Source: Microbacterium sp. CGR2
GTDB lineage: Bacteria > Actinomycetota > Actinomycetes > Actinomycetales > Microbacteriaceae
NCBI RefSeq assembly: GCF_003626735.1
Contig: NZ_RBHX01000001.1
Coordinates: 1,488,001 to 1,552,000, forward strand
Length of the DNA stretch: 64,000 bases
Reading direction: 5' to 3'
The notes beneath the pieces were generated by a model. The model saw only the letters and a program-made list of their open reading frames with translations, had not been told where the DNA came from and searched no databases. This document shows positions 9,105-17,691 of the stretch, piece by piece (position 1 is the stretch's first letter; every line of letters begins with the position of its first letter). Both the position numbers and the translations under genes were made by a program.

Positions 9105-12100
9105 ATGAGGCTGAAGCTGACCTTGCATCGCCAAGGCGGTGTTCCCGTCGACATCGTGATCAAGACGGACTCGACGGCCACCGCGGCCGATGTCGCGCGT
9201 CATGTCGCGACAGCGGACCCGACCCGGTCGACGCCTGTCGCCGAGGGCGATGTGGTCACGCTCGCCGTCGCCCCTCCCACCGGTGACCGTCTCGTGCCCC
9301 TGCAGCCCGATGTGCCGATCGGCGAAGCGCCGATCGGGTCCGGGTTCGCAGCATCCATCGTCAACTACGGGCCCGACTACGCCGCTGCCGGTCAGCGGGA
9401 CGTCGTCGGCGTGCTGGTCGCGACATCCGGAGCGTTGGCCGGTCAGGAGTTCCCGATCAGCGCCGGGCACGTGTTCCTCGGCCGAGACGCGGTCAACGAC
9501 GTCGTCCTCAGTGATCCGATGGTGTCGAAGCGGCACGCCCGCCTCGAAGTCGGCACCCACATCGAGGTCGTCGACCTGAACTCCGCGAACGGCGTGCTCG
9601 TCGACGGCATCGCCGTCCAGCGCGTCCGCGTCGAGGAGGGGGAGCCGTTCGTCATCGGCGGCACCACCCTCGTCCTGCGTCTCGCGCGGACGTTCGACGG
9701 GTCGGCGACGGAAGATCCGATCATCGAACGAGGCGGCGGGTTGCTTTTCAACCGCAGCCCGCGCGTCGAGGTGCGCTACCCCGGCACGCTGTTCAAGGTG
9801 CCGCGGCTTCCCACCGAGAAGATCGGCAGGATGTTCCCCTGGCCGATCCTGATCGCCCCGATCCTCATGGGCATGGCGCTGTATGCGCTCAACGGCAATC
9901 CGCGGTCGCTTCTGATGATCGTGATGACCCCACTGATGGCGTTCGGCAACATCATCAACCAGGCTGCGCAGAGCAAGAAGGGCGAGAACCATGAGTTCCT
10001 GCTCTTCGAGCGGCAATACGAGCAACTCGAAGAGGACTTCTTCCGGGGCAAGCCGGAGGAGGAGCGTGCGCGCAACGCGGAGGCACCCCCGGTCGCCGAG
10101 GTCTTCGACCACGCCATGCGGCTCGGCCCGATGCTCTGGACGCGGCGGCCCGAGCACTGGAACTTCCTCGGTCTCCGGCTGGGCAGCTGTCGACTCCCCG
10201 CCCGCAACAGGATCGATGATGCCGAGGCGCCGGATGGTCTGCCCGACTTCATCGATCGGGTGGACAGGCTTCGTGAGCGCTATGCGTTCGTCGACGACGT
10301 CCCCGTGTTCGACACCTTCGCCGACGCGGGGTCGATCGGCATCGCCGGCCCTCAGGGGCCGGTGGCCGACACCATGCGTGGGATCGCGGTTCAGCTCTTC
10401 GGCCTGCACGCGCCCAACGACCTCGTCGCCGTCGCCTTCACGGATTCCGCGTGGACGCCGGAGCTGGAGTGGCTCAAGTGGATGCCGCACACGTCGAGCG
10501 AGCGGAGCCCGTTCCAAGACATGGCGCTGGCAGACTCCGCACCGACCGCCGCCGCCCTGCTCAGCTCGCTCGAGGAGTACGTCTCCCGCGCGGCATCCGC
10601 GGGCAGCGGCGAGCCGCGCGGTCCTTTCAAGGAGGACTGGAATCCCCTCCTGTACGGCACCGACGTCGCCAGGGCGGCGACCGAGCACAAGAGCACGCCG
10701 CCGATCTCCGTGGTCGTCTTCGTGTCGTCCGACGCGCCCGTCGACCGCGGACGCCTGACCGAGGTGCTGGAACGCGGGGCCGACCACGGCGTGCACGCGG
10801 TCTTCGTCTCGCCGACCGTGGAGTCCCTGCCGGCCGTGTGCCGCAGCTACATCGACGTCACCACCGGCCTCGAAGACGCGCAGGTGGGACTCGTCCGCAA
10901 CGGCGAGAACTTCGAACACGTGCGGGTGGAAGGCGTGTCCGACGCGTATATGCAGATGCTCGCCCGACGCCTCGCTCCCGTGGTCGACGCGAGCACCGCC
11001 GTTCACGACTCGTCCGACATCCCGAGCGCGGTCATGTTCCTGCAGCTCGTGGACCCGGCGATCGCCGAAGATCCGCAGGTCGTGATCGAGCGGTGGCGGC
11101 AGAACAACACCATCGTCGATCGCACGCCGGCCCCGCGGCCACGGCTGAAGAAGTCCGGAACCCTCCGTGCCATCATCGGGCAGGGGCCGAGCGACGCGAT
11201 GGCCCTCGACCTTCGCACTCAGGGTCCGCACGCCCTCGTCGGCGGCACCACCGGTGCCGGAAAGTCGGAATTCCTCCAGGCGTGGGTGCTGGGTATGGCC
11301 GCCGCGCACAGCCCCGACCGGGTGACCTTCCTCTTCGTCGACTACAAGGGCGGGTCGGCGTTCGCCGACTGCGTCGAGCTGCCGCACTGCGTGGGCCTTG
11401 TGACCGACCTGAGCCCGCACCTCGTCCGCCGTGCGCTGACCAGCCTCCGTGCCGAGCTGCAGCACCGCGAGCACCTGCTCAACCGCAAGAAGGCCAAGGA
11501 TCTGCTCGAGCTCGAGAAGCGGCAGGACCCGGAGTGCCCTCCGGCGCTGGTGCTCGTGATCGACGAGTTCGCGGCATTGGCGTCCGAGATGCCGGACTTC
11601 GTCGACGGCGTCGTCGACATCGCACAGCGCGGCCGCTCCCTCGGCATCCACCTGATCATGGCCACCCAGCGGCCCGCCGGTGTGATCAAGGACAACCTGC
11701 GTGCGAACACGAACCTCCGTATCGCGCTGCGCATGGCCGATGAGGCCGATTCCCGTGACGTCGTCGACGACGGCATCGCGTCGACGTTCTCCGCGTCCAT
11801 CCCCGGGCGAGCGATCGCCAAGACCGGCCCCGGGCGCCTGGTGCCGTTCCAGTCGGCCTACGCGGGCGGCTGGACCACGGATGACGATTCCGTCGCCGCT
11901 GAGGTGAGGGTGGCCGAGCTGCGCTTCGGCTCCAGCGCCGAATGGGAGCCCGACCGGCCTGCCGAGTCCGACTCGCATCTGGAGGACCTCGGTCCGAACG
12001 ACCAGAAGCGCATCGTGTCGACGCTCATCCGTGCGGCCGACAAGGCGGCCCTCATGCGGCCCCGGCGTCCGTGGCTCGACGACCTGGCGCCGCTGGTCGA

Positions 12101-13625
12101 TCTGCGCGATCTGCCGAACGAGGGGGACACCCGGATCCCGCTCGCGCTGCTGGACGTCCCGGAGAAGCAGCTGCAGCAGCCGGGAGTCTTCAATCCCGAC
12201 CGCGACGGCTCGCTGGTGATCTACGGCACCTCCGGATCCGGCAAGTCGACGCTGCTCAAGACGATCGGCACCGCGGCGGGGATGCGACCGGACCGCGGCC
12301 GCGTGCAGGTGTATTGCCTCGACTTCGCCTCGGGCGCGCTCGGTGCGCTCTCGGCGCTGCCGCACGTCGGTTCGGTCGTGGACGGCGCCGACGTCGAACG
12401 CATCCAGCGTCTCCTGCGGACTCTGGACGGCGAGATGGATCGCCGTGCCGCCGCCTTCTCGGCGGCGAGTGCGGCGTCCGTCCAGGAGTACCGTGAGCTG
12501 GTGGACCCGCGGATGCCGCGCATCCTGCTCCTGATCGACAACTATCCCGAGTTCAAGAAGGACTGGGAGGTCGCGCCGGGGCGTGGGCCGTTCTACCGCA
12601 TCTTCATGCGCATCCTCGGCGAGGGTCGCACCCTCGGGGTGCACACGGTCATCACCGCCGATCGCGGCAACGCGGTGCCCAGCGCGGTGGCCGCGAACAT
12701 CTCGCGCCGCGTCGTCCTGCGCATGGGCGATCCGAGCCAGTACATGCTGCTGGGAACCCCTCGGGATGTCCTGGACGACCAATCCGCCCCGGGGCGGGCA
12801 ATCGTCGACGGGCATGAGGCGCAGATCGCGGTGCTGGGCGGCACGATGAACGTCGTCGAGCAGACGAAGGCGCTCGCCGTGCTCGGCGACGAACTGCGCA
12901 AGGCAGGCGTGCGGGATCTGCCGGAGATCGGTGCGCTTCCGACCATGGTCCCGGTGGATGAGATGCCGGCGCAGGTCGACGGGATGCCGGTGTTCGGTGT
13001 CGCCGACGACACGCTGGCCCCCCATGGGTTCGAGCCGATCGGATCGTTCGTCATCTCCGGGCCCCCGGCGTCCGGACGGACGAACGCGCTCAAGGCGCTG
13101 GTCGTGGCGATGGAGCGCTTCGACCCGAACGTGCGCATGTACCACTTCGGCAGTCGCCGCGCGGAGCTGAAGGACTTCCGTCCGTGGGTCCGCAGCGCCA
13201 CGAAGGCCGAGGACGAGAAGGAACTCGCCGCGGAACTTGCCGAGCTCGTCGTGAGCGATGCTCCCGGCGGCGGTCGCATCATGATCGTCATCGAGGACAT
13301 CCCGCACCTGGCGGATGGCCCGGCGGACCGTCCGATGCGCGCGCTGCTGCAGGCGATGAACAACAGCGATCACATTCTGATCGGCGAGGCCGAGATCACT
13401 CGGGCCAGTGGCAGCATCGGCGTGCTGGGCGAGTGGAAGACCGGTCGCCAGGGCATCGTCCTCAAGCCGGACACGTACGACGGCGAGGGCATCTTCAAGA
13501 CGCCGTTCGGTCGTGTCAAGCGTGCCGACTTCCCGGTCGGACGTGGCATCTTCGTGCAGGCTGGGCGGGCTGTCACCATGCAGATCCCGTTCGTCCCCGA
13601 GGCGCCTTCGGACGGGCAGCGCTGA
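9105..13625 (+). CDS. essC: FHA-containing FtsK/SpoIIIE-type ATPase of type VII secretion (EssC/EccC)
   Basis: This 1506-aa protein starts at ATG after a GGGGGAG ribosome site. It has a small N-terminal domain, an FHA domain (about 118-185: VFLGRDAVND, SKRHARLEV, NSANG), two membrane segments (about 240-290) and three ATPase domains. Domain 1 has Walker A GGTTGAGKSE (about 710) and a full Walker B ending VLVIDEFAAL. Domain 2 has GTSGSGKST (about 1040) but LLLIDN instead of DE. Domain 3 has a degenerate GPPASGRTN (about 1318). The fused FHA resembles EssC of Firmicutes T7SSb more than mycobacterial EccC. It should drive export of WXG100-type substrates. A 57-bp gap separates it from the upstream operon. 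Confidence 0.96.
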   Translation: MRLKLTLHRQGGVPVDIVIKTDSTATAADVARHVATADPTRSTPVAEGDVVTLAVAPPTGDRLVPLQPDVPIGEAPIGSGFAASIVNYGPDYAAAGQRDVVGVLVATSGALAGQEFPISAGHVFLGRDAVNDVVLSDPMVSKRHARLEVGTHIEVVDLNSANGVLVDGIAVQRVRVEEGEPFVIGGTTLVLRLARTFDGSATEDPIIERGGGLLFNRSPRVEVRYPGTLFKVPRLPTEKIGRMFPWPILIAPILMGMALYALNGNPRSLLMIVMTPLMAFGNIINQAAQSKKGENHEFLLFERQYEQLEEDFFRGKPEEERARNAEAPPVAEVFDHAMRLGPMLWTRRPEHWNFLGLRLGSCRLPARNRIDDAEAPDGLPDFIDRVDRLRERYAFVDDVPVFDTFADAGSIGIAGPQGPVADTMRGIAVQLFGLHAPNDLVAVAFTDSAWTPELEWLKWMPHTSSERSPFQDMALADSAPTAAALLSSLEEYVSRAASAGSGEPRGPFKEDWNPLLYGTDVARAATEHKSTPPISVVVFVSSDAPVDRGRLTEVLERGADHGVHAVFVSPTVESLPAVCRSYIDVTTGLEDAQVGLVRNGENFEHVRVEGVSDAYMQMLARRLAPVVDASTAVHDSSDIPSAVMFLQLVDPAIAEDPQVVIERWRQNNTIVDRTPAPRPRLKKSGTLRAIIGQGPSDAMALDLRTQGPHALVGGTTGAGKSEFLQAWVLGMAAAHSPDRVTFLFVDYKGGSAFADCVELPHCVGLVTDLSPHLVRRALTSLRAELQHREHLLNRKKAKDLLELEKRQDPECPPALVLVIDEFAALASEMPDFVDGVVDIAQRGRSLGIHLIMATQRPAGVIKDNLRANTNLRIALRMADEADSRDVVDDGIASTFSASIPGRAIAKTGPGRLVPFQSAYAGGWTTDDDSVAAEVRVAELRFGSSAEWEPDRPAESDSHLEDLGPNDQKRIVSTLIRAADKAALMRPRRPWLDDLAPLVDLRDLPNEGDTRIPLALLDVPEKQLQQPGVFNPDRDGSLVIYGTSGSGKSTLLKTIGTAAGMRPDRGRVQVYCLDFASGALGALSALPHVGSVVDGADVERIQRLLRTLDGEMDRRAAAFSAASAASVQEYRELVDPRMPRILLLIDNYPEFKKDWEVAPGRGPFYRIFMRILGEGRTLGVHTVITADRGNAVPSAVAANISRRVVLRMGDPSQYMLLGTPRDVLDDQSAPGRAIVDGHEAQIAVLGGTMNVVEQTKALAVLGDELRKAGVRDLPEIGALPTMVPVDEMPAQVDGMPVFGVADDTLAPHGFEPIGSFVISGPPASGRTNALKALVVAMERFDPNVRMYHFGSRRAELKDFRPWVRSATKAEDEKELAAELAELVVSDAPGGGRIMIVIEDIPHLADGPADRPMRALLQAMNNSDHILIGEAEITRASGSIGVLGEWKTGRQGIVLKPDTYDGEGIFKTPFGRVKRADFPVGRGIFVQAGRAVTMQIPFVPEAPSDGQR

Positions 13626-13648
13626 TGGGCAGAGCTGACATGGGTACC

Positions 13649-13685
13649 ACTCCCCGTATGCTGCCGAGTGATCACGGGCTAACCT
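13649..13685 (+). promoter_or_regulatory. Probable promoter of the WXG100 gene with T7SS box
   Basis: ACTCCCCGT (13649-13657) lies 22 nt before a -10-like TAACCT (13680-13685). The box matches seven of nine positions of the TCT[C/A]CCCAT element before the four carrier genes, with the same spacing. The leader to the ATG at 13740 would be about 45-50 nt and contains a small hairpin (AGGCC, GAAA loop). Confidence 0.45.
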
Positions 13686-13739
13686 CATCTCAAGAGGCCG
13701 AAAGGGCCTGAAGACGACGAACGCTGGGAGGCGGTTCTC

Positions 13740-14033
13740 ATGGCCGGACATGATTTCGGGGCAACATACAGCGAGATGGAAGGCGCGGCAGCGCGTCTCC
13801 GCGACGGACGCAGCTCCGTCACCGACACACTCAAGGAACTCCAGGGAGTCATCGACGACCTCGTTCAGGACGGGTTCAAGACCGAGAACGCGTCGGAGGC
13901 GTACTCCACCGCATACTCGGAGCTCACCGCTTCGCTGGATGACGCTGCCGAGGCCGTGAACGACATGGCTCAGGCCCTCGACCGCATGGCGGACTCGATC
14001 CGCGACAAGGACGCCGAGCTCGCCGGCGGTTGA
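13740..14033 (+). CDS. WXG100 (ESAT-6-like) family protein
   Basis: This 97-aa protein is preceded by GGGAGG. Length and composition fit a two-helix WXG100 hairpin: an amphipathic N-terminal helix, a turn near residues 43-47 where the canonical WXG is replaced by DGF, and a C-terminal helix ending in charged residues. It lies just downstream of the EssC-type ATPase, where the secreted WXG100 substrate or partner gene is usually found. It is probably exported as a dimer and may be needed for export of the effectors encoded downstream. The missing Trp makes this a divergent member; family assignment rests on size, helix pattern and location. Confidence 0.82.
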   Translation: MAGHDFGATYSEMEGAAARLRDGRSSVTDTLKELQGVIDDLVQDGFKTENASEAYSTAYSELTASLDDAAEAVNDMAQALDRMADSIRDKDAELAGG

Positions 14034-14048
14034 GCCGCGGCAGTTCCC

Positions 14049-14088
14049 GAGGTCGTGGCACCGGTCGAGACGCCGGCGCCACGACCTC
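14049..14088 (+). terminator. Strong hairpin after the WXG100 gene
   Basis: GAGGTCGTGGC (14049-14059) pairs perfectly with GCCACGACCTC (14078-14088), followed by a T-rich but not uniform tail. It lies 16 nt after the WXG100 stop and probably ends or attenuates that transcript. Confidence 0.65.
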
Positions 14089-14121
14089 TGTCTGTGTGCG
14101 GATCACTCCCGGTGCGCCGCA

Positions 14122-14127
14122 TAGAAT
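14122..14127 (+). promoter_or_regulatory. -10 element upstream of the 75-aa gene
   Basis: TAGAAT lies about 30 nt before the ATG at 14158, with an AGAGGA ribosome site between them. No convincing -35 hexamer is visible. It would restart transcription after the hairpin at 14049-14088. Confidence 0.4.
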
Positions 14128-14157
14128 CATCGAGAACACGAGCAGAGGACGGTACGG

Positions 14158-14385
14158 ATGAGCGTCGGATCACAGCCTTACTGGTACAACCTGTCGACCC
14201 AGTCGGTGCAGCGCGCCGACGAGCGGCCGTCCGACGACACGATCGGCCCTTTCGCGACGGCAGCCGAGGCCGAGGAATCCCCGGCCGTGCTCCTGGAGCA
14301 CGCCCGCGCGTGGCTGGAGAGCGAAGAGAGCGAGCCCTTCCGCGAGATGGCGGCCGAAGACGGCGACGGCATCGATCTCGTGTGA
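14158..14385 (+). CDS. Small conserved actinobacterial protein (YWYN motif)
   Basis: This 75-aa acidic protein begins with a short aromatic strand (QPYWYNLST), then a GPFATAAEAEES turn and a helix. Such proteins are widespread in Actinobacteria, often misnamed as methionine aminopeptidase or SPOR-like proteins; the real function is unknown. It has its own -10 and ribosome site and lies 10 bp before the lipoprotein gene. A T7SS connection is suggested only by position. Confidence 0.75.
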   Translation: MSVGSQPYWYNLSTQSVQRADERPSDDTIGPFATAAEAEESPAVLLEHARAWLESEESEPFREMAAEDGDGIDLV

Positions 14386-14395
14386 CGGCGTCGTC

Positions 14396-16174
14396 ATGAG
14401 GGGGAGACGTCGTGTCGCCGCGCTGGCAGCCATCGCTGTCGCCGCGAGTCTTACCGCCTGCGCGCCGGCGTTGCCCGAGACGGTCGTGCCGGGTTCGGCC
14501 GTGACCGTCGGGTGGTCGGGCGAACTGACATCGATGAATGCGGCGGCCGCTCCGACACCGGGCAACCTCGACATCGCCGAGACGATCCGCGCCGACTTCG
14601 GCGACCTGGTCGACGGGGAATTCATCCCCGATGAGGGTTTCGGTACCGTGACGATCATCAGCGACGACCCGTTCACGGTGCGATACGACTTGGCGGAGCC
14701 GGCGTGGTCCGACGGCATCCCGCTCGACGCCGCCGATCTGCTGCTGGGGTGGGCGGCGGCATCCGGGCTTCTCGTGGCGCCGGAAGAGGGCGAGGACGAC
14801 GAACCGAAGATGGACGACGCGGAGTCGGATGCCGAGCCGACGGCCGAGCCGGACGCCGAGACCGAGACCGGCGATGCCGAGGTCGACGCCGGACCGAAGC
14901 TTCCGAAGATCGACGAGTTCGCGCGGTCGATCGACGTGACGTTCCCGCAGCCGGTGTGGAACTGGCAGCGATTCGTCTCGGTGCCGGTGCCGGCGCATGT
15001 GGTCGCCGCTCGTGCACTGGGCGTGGATGACGCGATGGAGGCGAAGCAGGCTGTCATCACGGCGGTCCGGGACGAGGATGCTTCTGCACTCGCCTCGCTC
15101 GCGAAGGTCTGGCACGAGGGCTTCGCGCTGCCCGAGAAGGGTGAGCTACCGGCCGATCTGCTGATCTCGAGCGGGCCGTTCCTCGTGGACGAGATCGGCG
15201 GCGACGAGGGGGCGCAGAGCGTGACGCTCGTGCCGAACTCCGCCTACCGGGGCCTTGTGACGCCGAAGGTGGCGAAGATCGAGCTCACCCCACCCGCAGA
15301 CGATGCGGCCTTTGCCGTGAGCGACCAGCTGAACGTCGTGCAGACCGCGCCCACCAGGGGGAACAGGGCTCCGATCCGCGAGCTCGAACGCAAGGACTTC
15401 ACCGTCGCCGCATCGCACGACGGGACGATGTGGGCGCTGCTGCTCGATCCCTCCGGCATCTTCACCGAACGTCAGACGCGCACCGCATTCATCCATGCGA
15501 TCCCGGCGAATGAGATGGCGCAGCGGGGCGCCGGAGAGTGGGCATCCGCCTTCACCGGCACGACCTCGATGGTCTCGTCACCGGGATCACGCGCCTATGA
15601 CATCGTGAACGAGGATTCCGGTTTCGCCGAATCTCTGGCGACGGCTCGGGATGAGCCCGCCCTCGAACGTGAGGCCGCGGGCGTGGCGCCAGGCACCCGC
15701 GTGTGCGTGCTCTTCGACCGAGGGAGCGAGTTCGCGGCCGGTGCGTTCGCCGGCCTGCGCGATGCCGCGTACGAGGCCGGCTGGACAGCGGTCGACTGCG
15801 GCAGCGACGACTTCACCGGTGCGCTCGCCGCCGGAAAGTGGGATGCCGTCATCGCGCGGGTGCCGATTCCGCAGACCCCGGAGCAGATCGCCGCGCAGTG
15901 GGGCAGTGGGGGCGCAGCATCCATCACCGGCGACGCGGATGCCGAGCGTGACGCTCTCATCGTCGACTACGCGCAGACGGCCGACGTGTACGAGGCCAGG
16001 GACATTCTCGCCAAGGTCGAGGCGACGATCGTCCGTGCGGCCGTCGCCCTGCCCATCGCGGTGAACCCGCGGGTGACGATCGCCGATCGCGACGTGAGCG
16101 GCATCAGTCCTCGCACCGGTGCCACAGCCTCGCTGACGTACGACGTGGCGCAGTGGGAAGCCGTGCCGGACTGA
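14396..16174 (+). CDS. Lipoprotein resembling peptide-type ABC solute-binding protein (family 5)
   Basis: This 592-aa protein has a lipoprotein signal: Arg-rich start, hydrophobic core and lipobox L-T-A-C with Cys at residue 22. The rest resembles family 5 (OppA/DppA-type) binding proteins: an opening lobe with SVTVGWSGELTSMN-like spacing, DPFTVRYDL and a SDGIPLDAADLLLGW segment. An acidic insertion of about 40 residues (about 14790-14900) interrupts the lobe. No permease or ATPase gene is adjacent; it sits between the T7SS core and the effector modules. It may be a scavenging receptor or a surface accessory of the secretion system. The fold call is fairly good; ligand and role are unknown. 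Confidence 0.75.
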   Translation: MRGRRRVAALAAIAVAASLTACAPALPETVVPGSAVTVGWSGELTSMNAAAAPTPGNLDIAETIRADFGDLVDGEFIPDEGFGTVTIISDDPFTVRYDLAEPAWSDGIPLDAADLLLGWAAASGLLVAPEEGEDDEPKMDDAESDAEPTAEPDAETETGDAEVDAGPKLPKIDEFARSIDVTFPQPVWNWQRFVSVPVPAHVVAARALGVDDAMEAKQAVITAVRDEDASALASLAKVWHEGFALPEKGELPADLLISSGPFLVDEIGGDEGAQSVTLVPNSAYRGLVTPKVAKIELTPPADDAAFAVSDQLNVVQTAPTRGNRAPIRELERKDFTVAASHDGTMWALLLDPSGIFTERQTRTAFIHAIPANEMAQRGAGEWASAFTGTTSMVSSPGSRAYDIVNEDSGFAESLATARDEPALEREAAGVAPGTRVCVLFDRGSEFAAGAFAGLRDAAYEAGWTAVDCGSDDFTGALAAGKWDAVIARVPIPQTPEQIAAQWGSGGAASITGDADAERDALIVDYAQTADVYEARDILAKVEATIVRAAVALPIAVNPRVTIADRDVSGISPRTGATASLTYDVAQWEAVPD

Positions 16175-16201
16175 GTGTGGACACTGCCCACCCCGGGTTG
16201 T

Positions 16202-16238
16202 TCTCCCCATCGCGATGATCGCTCGCGCCCCATAGAGT
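16202..16238 (+). promoter_or_regulatory. T7SS-box promoter of carrier gene 1
   Basis: TCTCCCCAT (16202-16210), a 22-nt spacer, then -10 TAGAGT (16233-16238), 18 nt before the GTG start. The same box, spacing and TAnnGT hexamer occur before the other three carrier genes. Confidence 0.65.
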
Positions 16239-16256
16239 CGTCCTGGAGGTTGTGCC

Positions 16257-16961
16257 GTGGGAATGATGTTGCCGAATGAGCTGATCTGGGTCATGGAGAA
16301 GCTCGGTTTCGAGTGGCCGGACATCGACGAGGATGAGTTGCGTCGTGGTTCCGGGATGGTTCGCGTGTTCCGCGACGAGCTCGAGGGAAAGCTGATGGCC
16401 ATGGACCGCAAGGTCAATGGCGACCTCGCGGCGGCGATGCGCGGTCAGGCGGGCCCCGCCTACGTGGGTGCCTGGAACACCAACCGCTCGCAGAACCTCG
16501 ACAAGCTGCTCGATGTGCTGGGTCCCGTGCCGACGGGGATCGACATCGCCGCGGACGCCGTCTTCGCGCTGAAGATGAAGGTCATCGCCGACGTCACGAC
16601 GACGATGATCGCGCTGGTGGCGATGCTGACCAACCCGGTCACTGCGCTCGGCGCCGGGCCGATGCTGATCATCAAGAAGCGGCTGCTCAATGCCGCGGTC
16701 GACATCGCGGTGGAGCAGGTGCTGAACCAGGTGCTGCCGATGGTCGTCGAGCCTCTCGTGGAAGAGCTTCCGGCCGTGATCATGGCGGCACTGGAGTCGC
16801 CCATCGTCGAGGCGGTGGCCGGTGACCCCGACGAGTTCTACGCCGACCTGCAAGCCCTGGAGCAGGCGGAGGGCGAGATGGAGCAGCACGCAGGAGACGT
16901 CGAGACGCTCACGGAGCGGCTGATGTCGGATCTATCCAGCCTCAACATCGGAGGAGACTGA
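16257..16961 (+). CDS. Stand-alone T7SS carrier domain (CpnT N-terminal/WXG100_2-like), module 1
   Basis: This 234-aa protein uses a GTG start after GGAGG; the same start context recurs in all four paralogues. It begins MGMMLPNELIWVMEKLG and carries a conserved Trp-Pro (W20-P21) in FEWPDIDEDE, typical of the N-terminal targeting domain of CpnT-like exported toxins. Helices follow, with a central Ala/Gly hydrophobic stretch (about 115-140) and a C-terminal helix pair. In known T7SS toxins this domain is fused to the toxin; here translation stops and a separate gene begins one base later. It probably binds the following protein and guides it to the EssC-type ATPase. Confidence 0.8.
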   Translation: MGMMLPNELIWVMEKLGFEWPDIDEDELRRGSGMVRVFRDELEGKLMAMDRKVNGDLAAAMRGQAGPAYVGAWNTNRSQNLDKLLDVLGPVPTGIDIAADAVFALKMKVIADVTTTMIALVAMLTNPVTALGAGPMLIIKKRLLNAAVDIAVEQVLNQVLPMVVEPLVEELPAVIMAALESPIVEAVAGDPDEFYADLQALEQAEGEMEQHAGDVETLTERLMSDLSSLNIGGD

Positions 16962-16962
16962 T

Positions 16963-17673
16963 ATGGGTATGGGACCCGTCGTCCGCCAGATCAAGGACGC
17001 ACTCGACGACACTCCGGTGCATGTTCGCCAGCTTGCGGAGATGTTCCGCAAGCACGGGCAGAAGCAGAATCGGAACACGAGCGGGGTCAACGACCTCGAC
17101 GCCACGGACGTGCCGCAGTCGCTGCGCGACGGGTGGAACACCAATGGCCCCACACCTAACCAGGTCGTGGACGCCGGCAAGGGGAACCGTCCAAACCCGG
17201 ACACGTATCTCGATGAGGACTACATAACCCAACACCTCGACCAGTTTGCGAACGGCGCCACCCGCATCTACAGGACGGACAGCATCCTGGACTGGGGGCC
17301 CGGCAACAATCAGGTGCCCGGTAACGCGACGAATACGGCGTACGTCTTTCCGACAGACCAGCTCAACAATTTGATGCAGCAGGTGAACAGTCCGACTGAA
17401 CTCGCTCAGGCGTTGGGCCTGCCGAGCGACTTCTTCGAGGGCGCTGATGTTCAACTGCGCGACTTCGGTCCGGAAGACCTGGCGGGCCTTCGGATGCCGT
17501 CTGGCAACGAGGGCGGGACAGACGTGGATCACTGGATTCCTGGCGGGTATCTGCCCAGCGGTATCCCGGAGGCGGTCATCGATATCCCGGCCGATGCAAC
17601 TGGATGGCAAAATGGCGACGGAGTGCTCGACCAATCTCGGTGGCCGGGAAGTCGGCGTGACCTCGATCTCTGA
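16963..17673 (+). CDS. Probable T7SS effector/toxin, module 1 (no family recognised)
   Basis: This 236-aa protein begins one base after the carrier stop, with the ribosome site inside the carrier's end (GGAGGA). Residues about 1-35 look helical and may dock to the carrier; a linker follows. The C-terminal part (about 95-215) contains IYRTDS, TNTAYVFPTD, LRMPSGNEGGTD and HWIPGGYLPSG followed by PEAVI. The Arg, aromatic-strand and Glu pattern vaguely recalls ADP-ribosyltransferase-like toxin domains, but I cannot assign it. Base composition appears less GC-rich than the core genes, as expected of an exchangeable toxin tip. Effector status is inferred from the module layout. Confidence 0.6.
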   Translation: MGMGPVVRQIKDALDDTPVHVRQLAEMFRKHGQKQNRNTSGVNDLDATDVPQSLRDGWNTNGPTPNQVVDAGKGNRPNPDTYLDEDYITQHLDQFANGATRIYRTDSILDWGPGNNQVPGNATNTAYVFPTDQLNNLMQQVNSPTELAQALGLPSDFFEGADVQLRDFGPEDLAGLRMPSGNEGGTDVDHWIPGGYLPSGIPEAVIDIPADATGWQNGDGVLDQSRWPGSRRDLDL

Positions 17674-17691
17674 CCCGACGCGAGGAAAGAA

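Noticed and set aside
8589..13751. A 1720-codon open frame on the minus strand, antisense to the EssC-type gene
   Set aside because: The translation is low-complexity, rich in Arg, His and Asp with no recognisable domain. It is the expected mirror of high-GC third-position bias in the sense gene.
16963..17673. Module 1 effector as a TNT-type NAD glycohydrolase like CpnT
   Set aside because: The carrier invites this idea, but the characteristic TNT motifs were not found in the C-terminal region.
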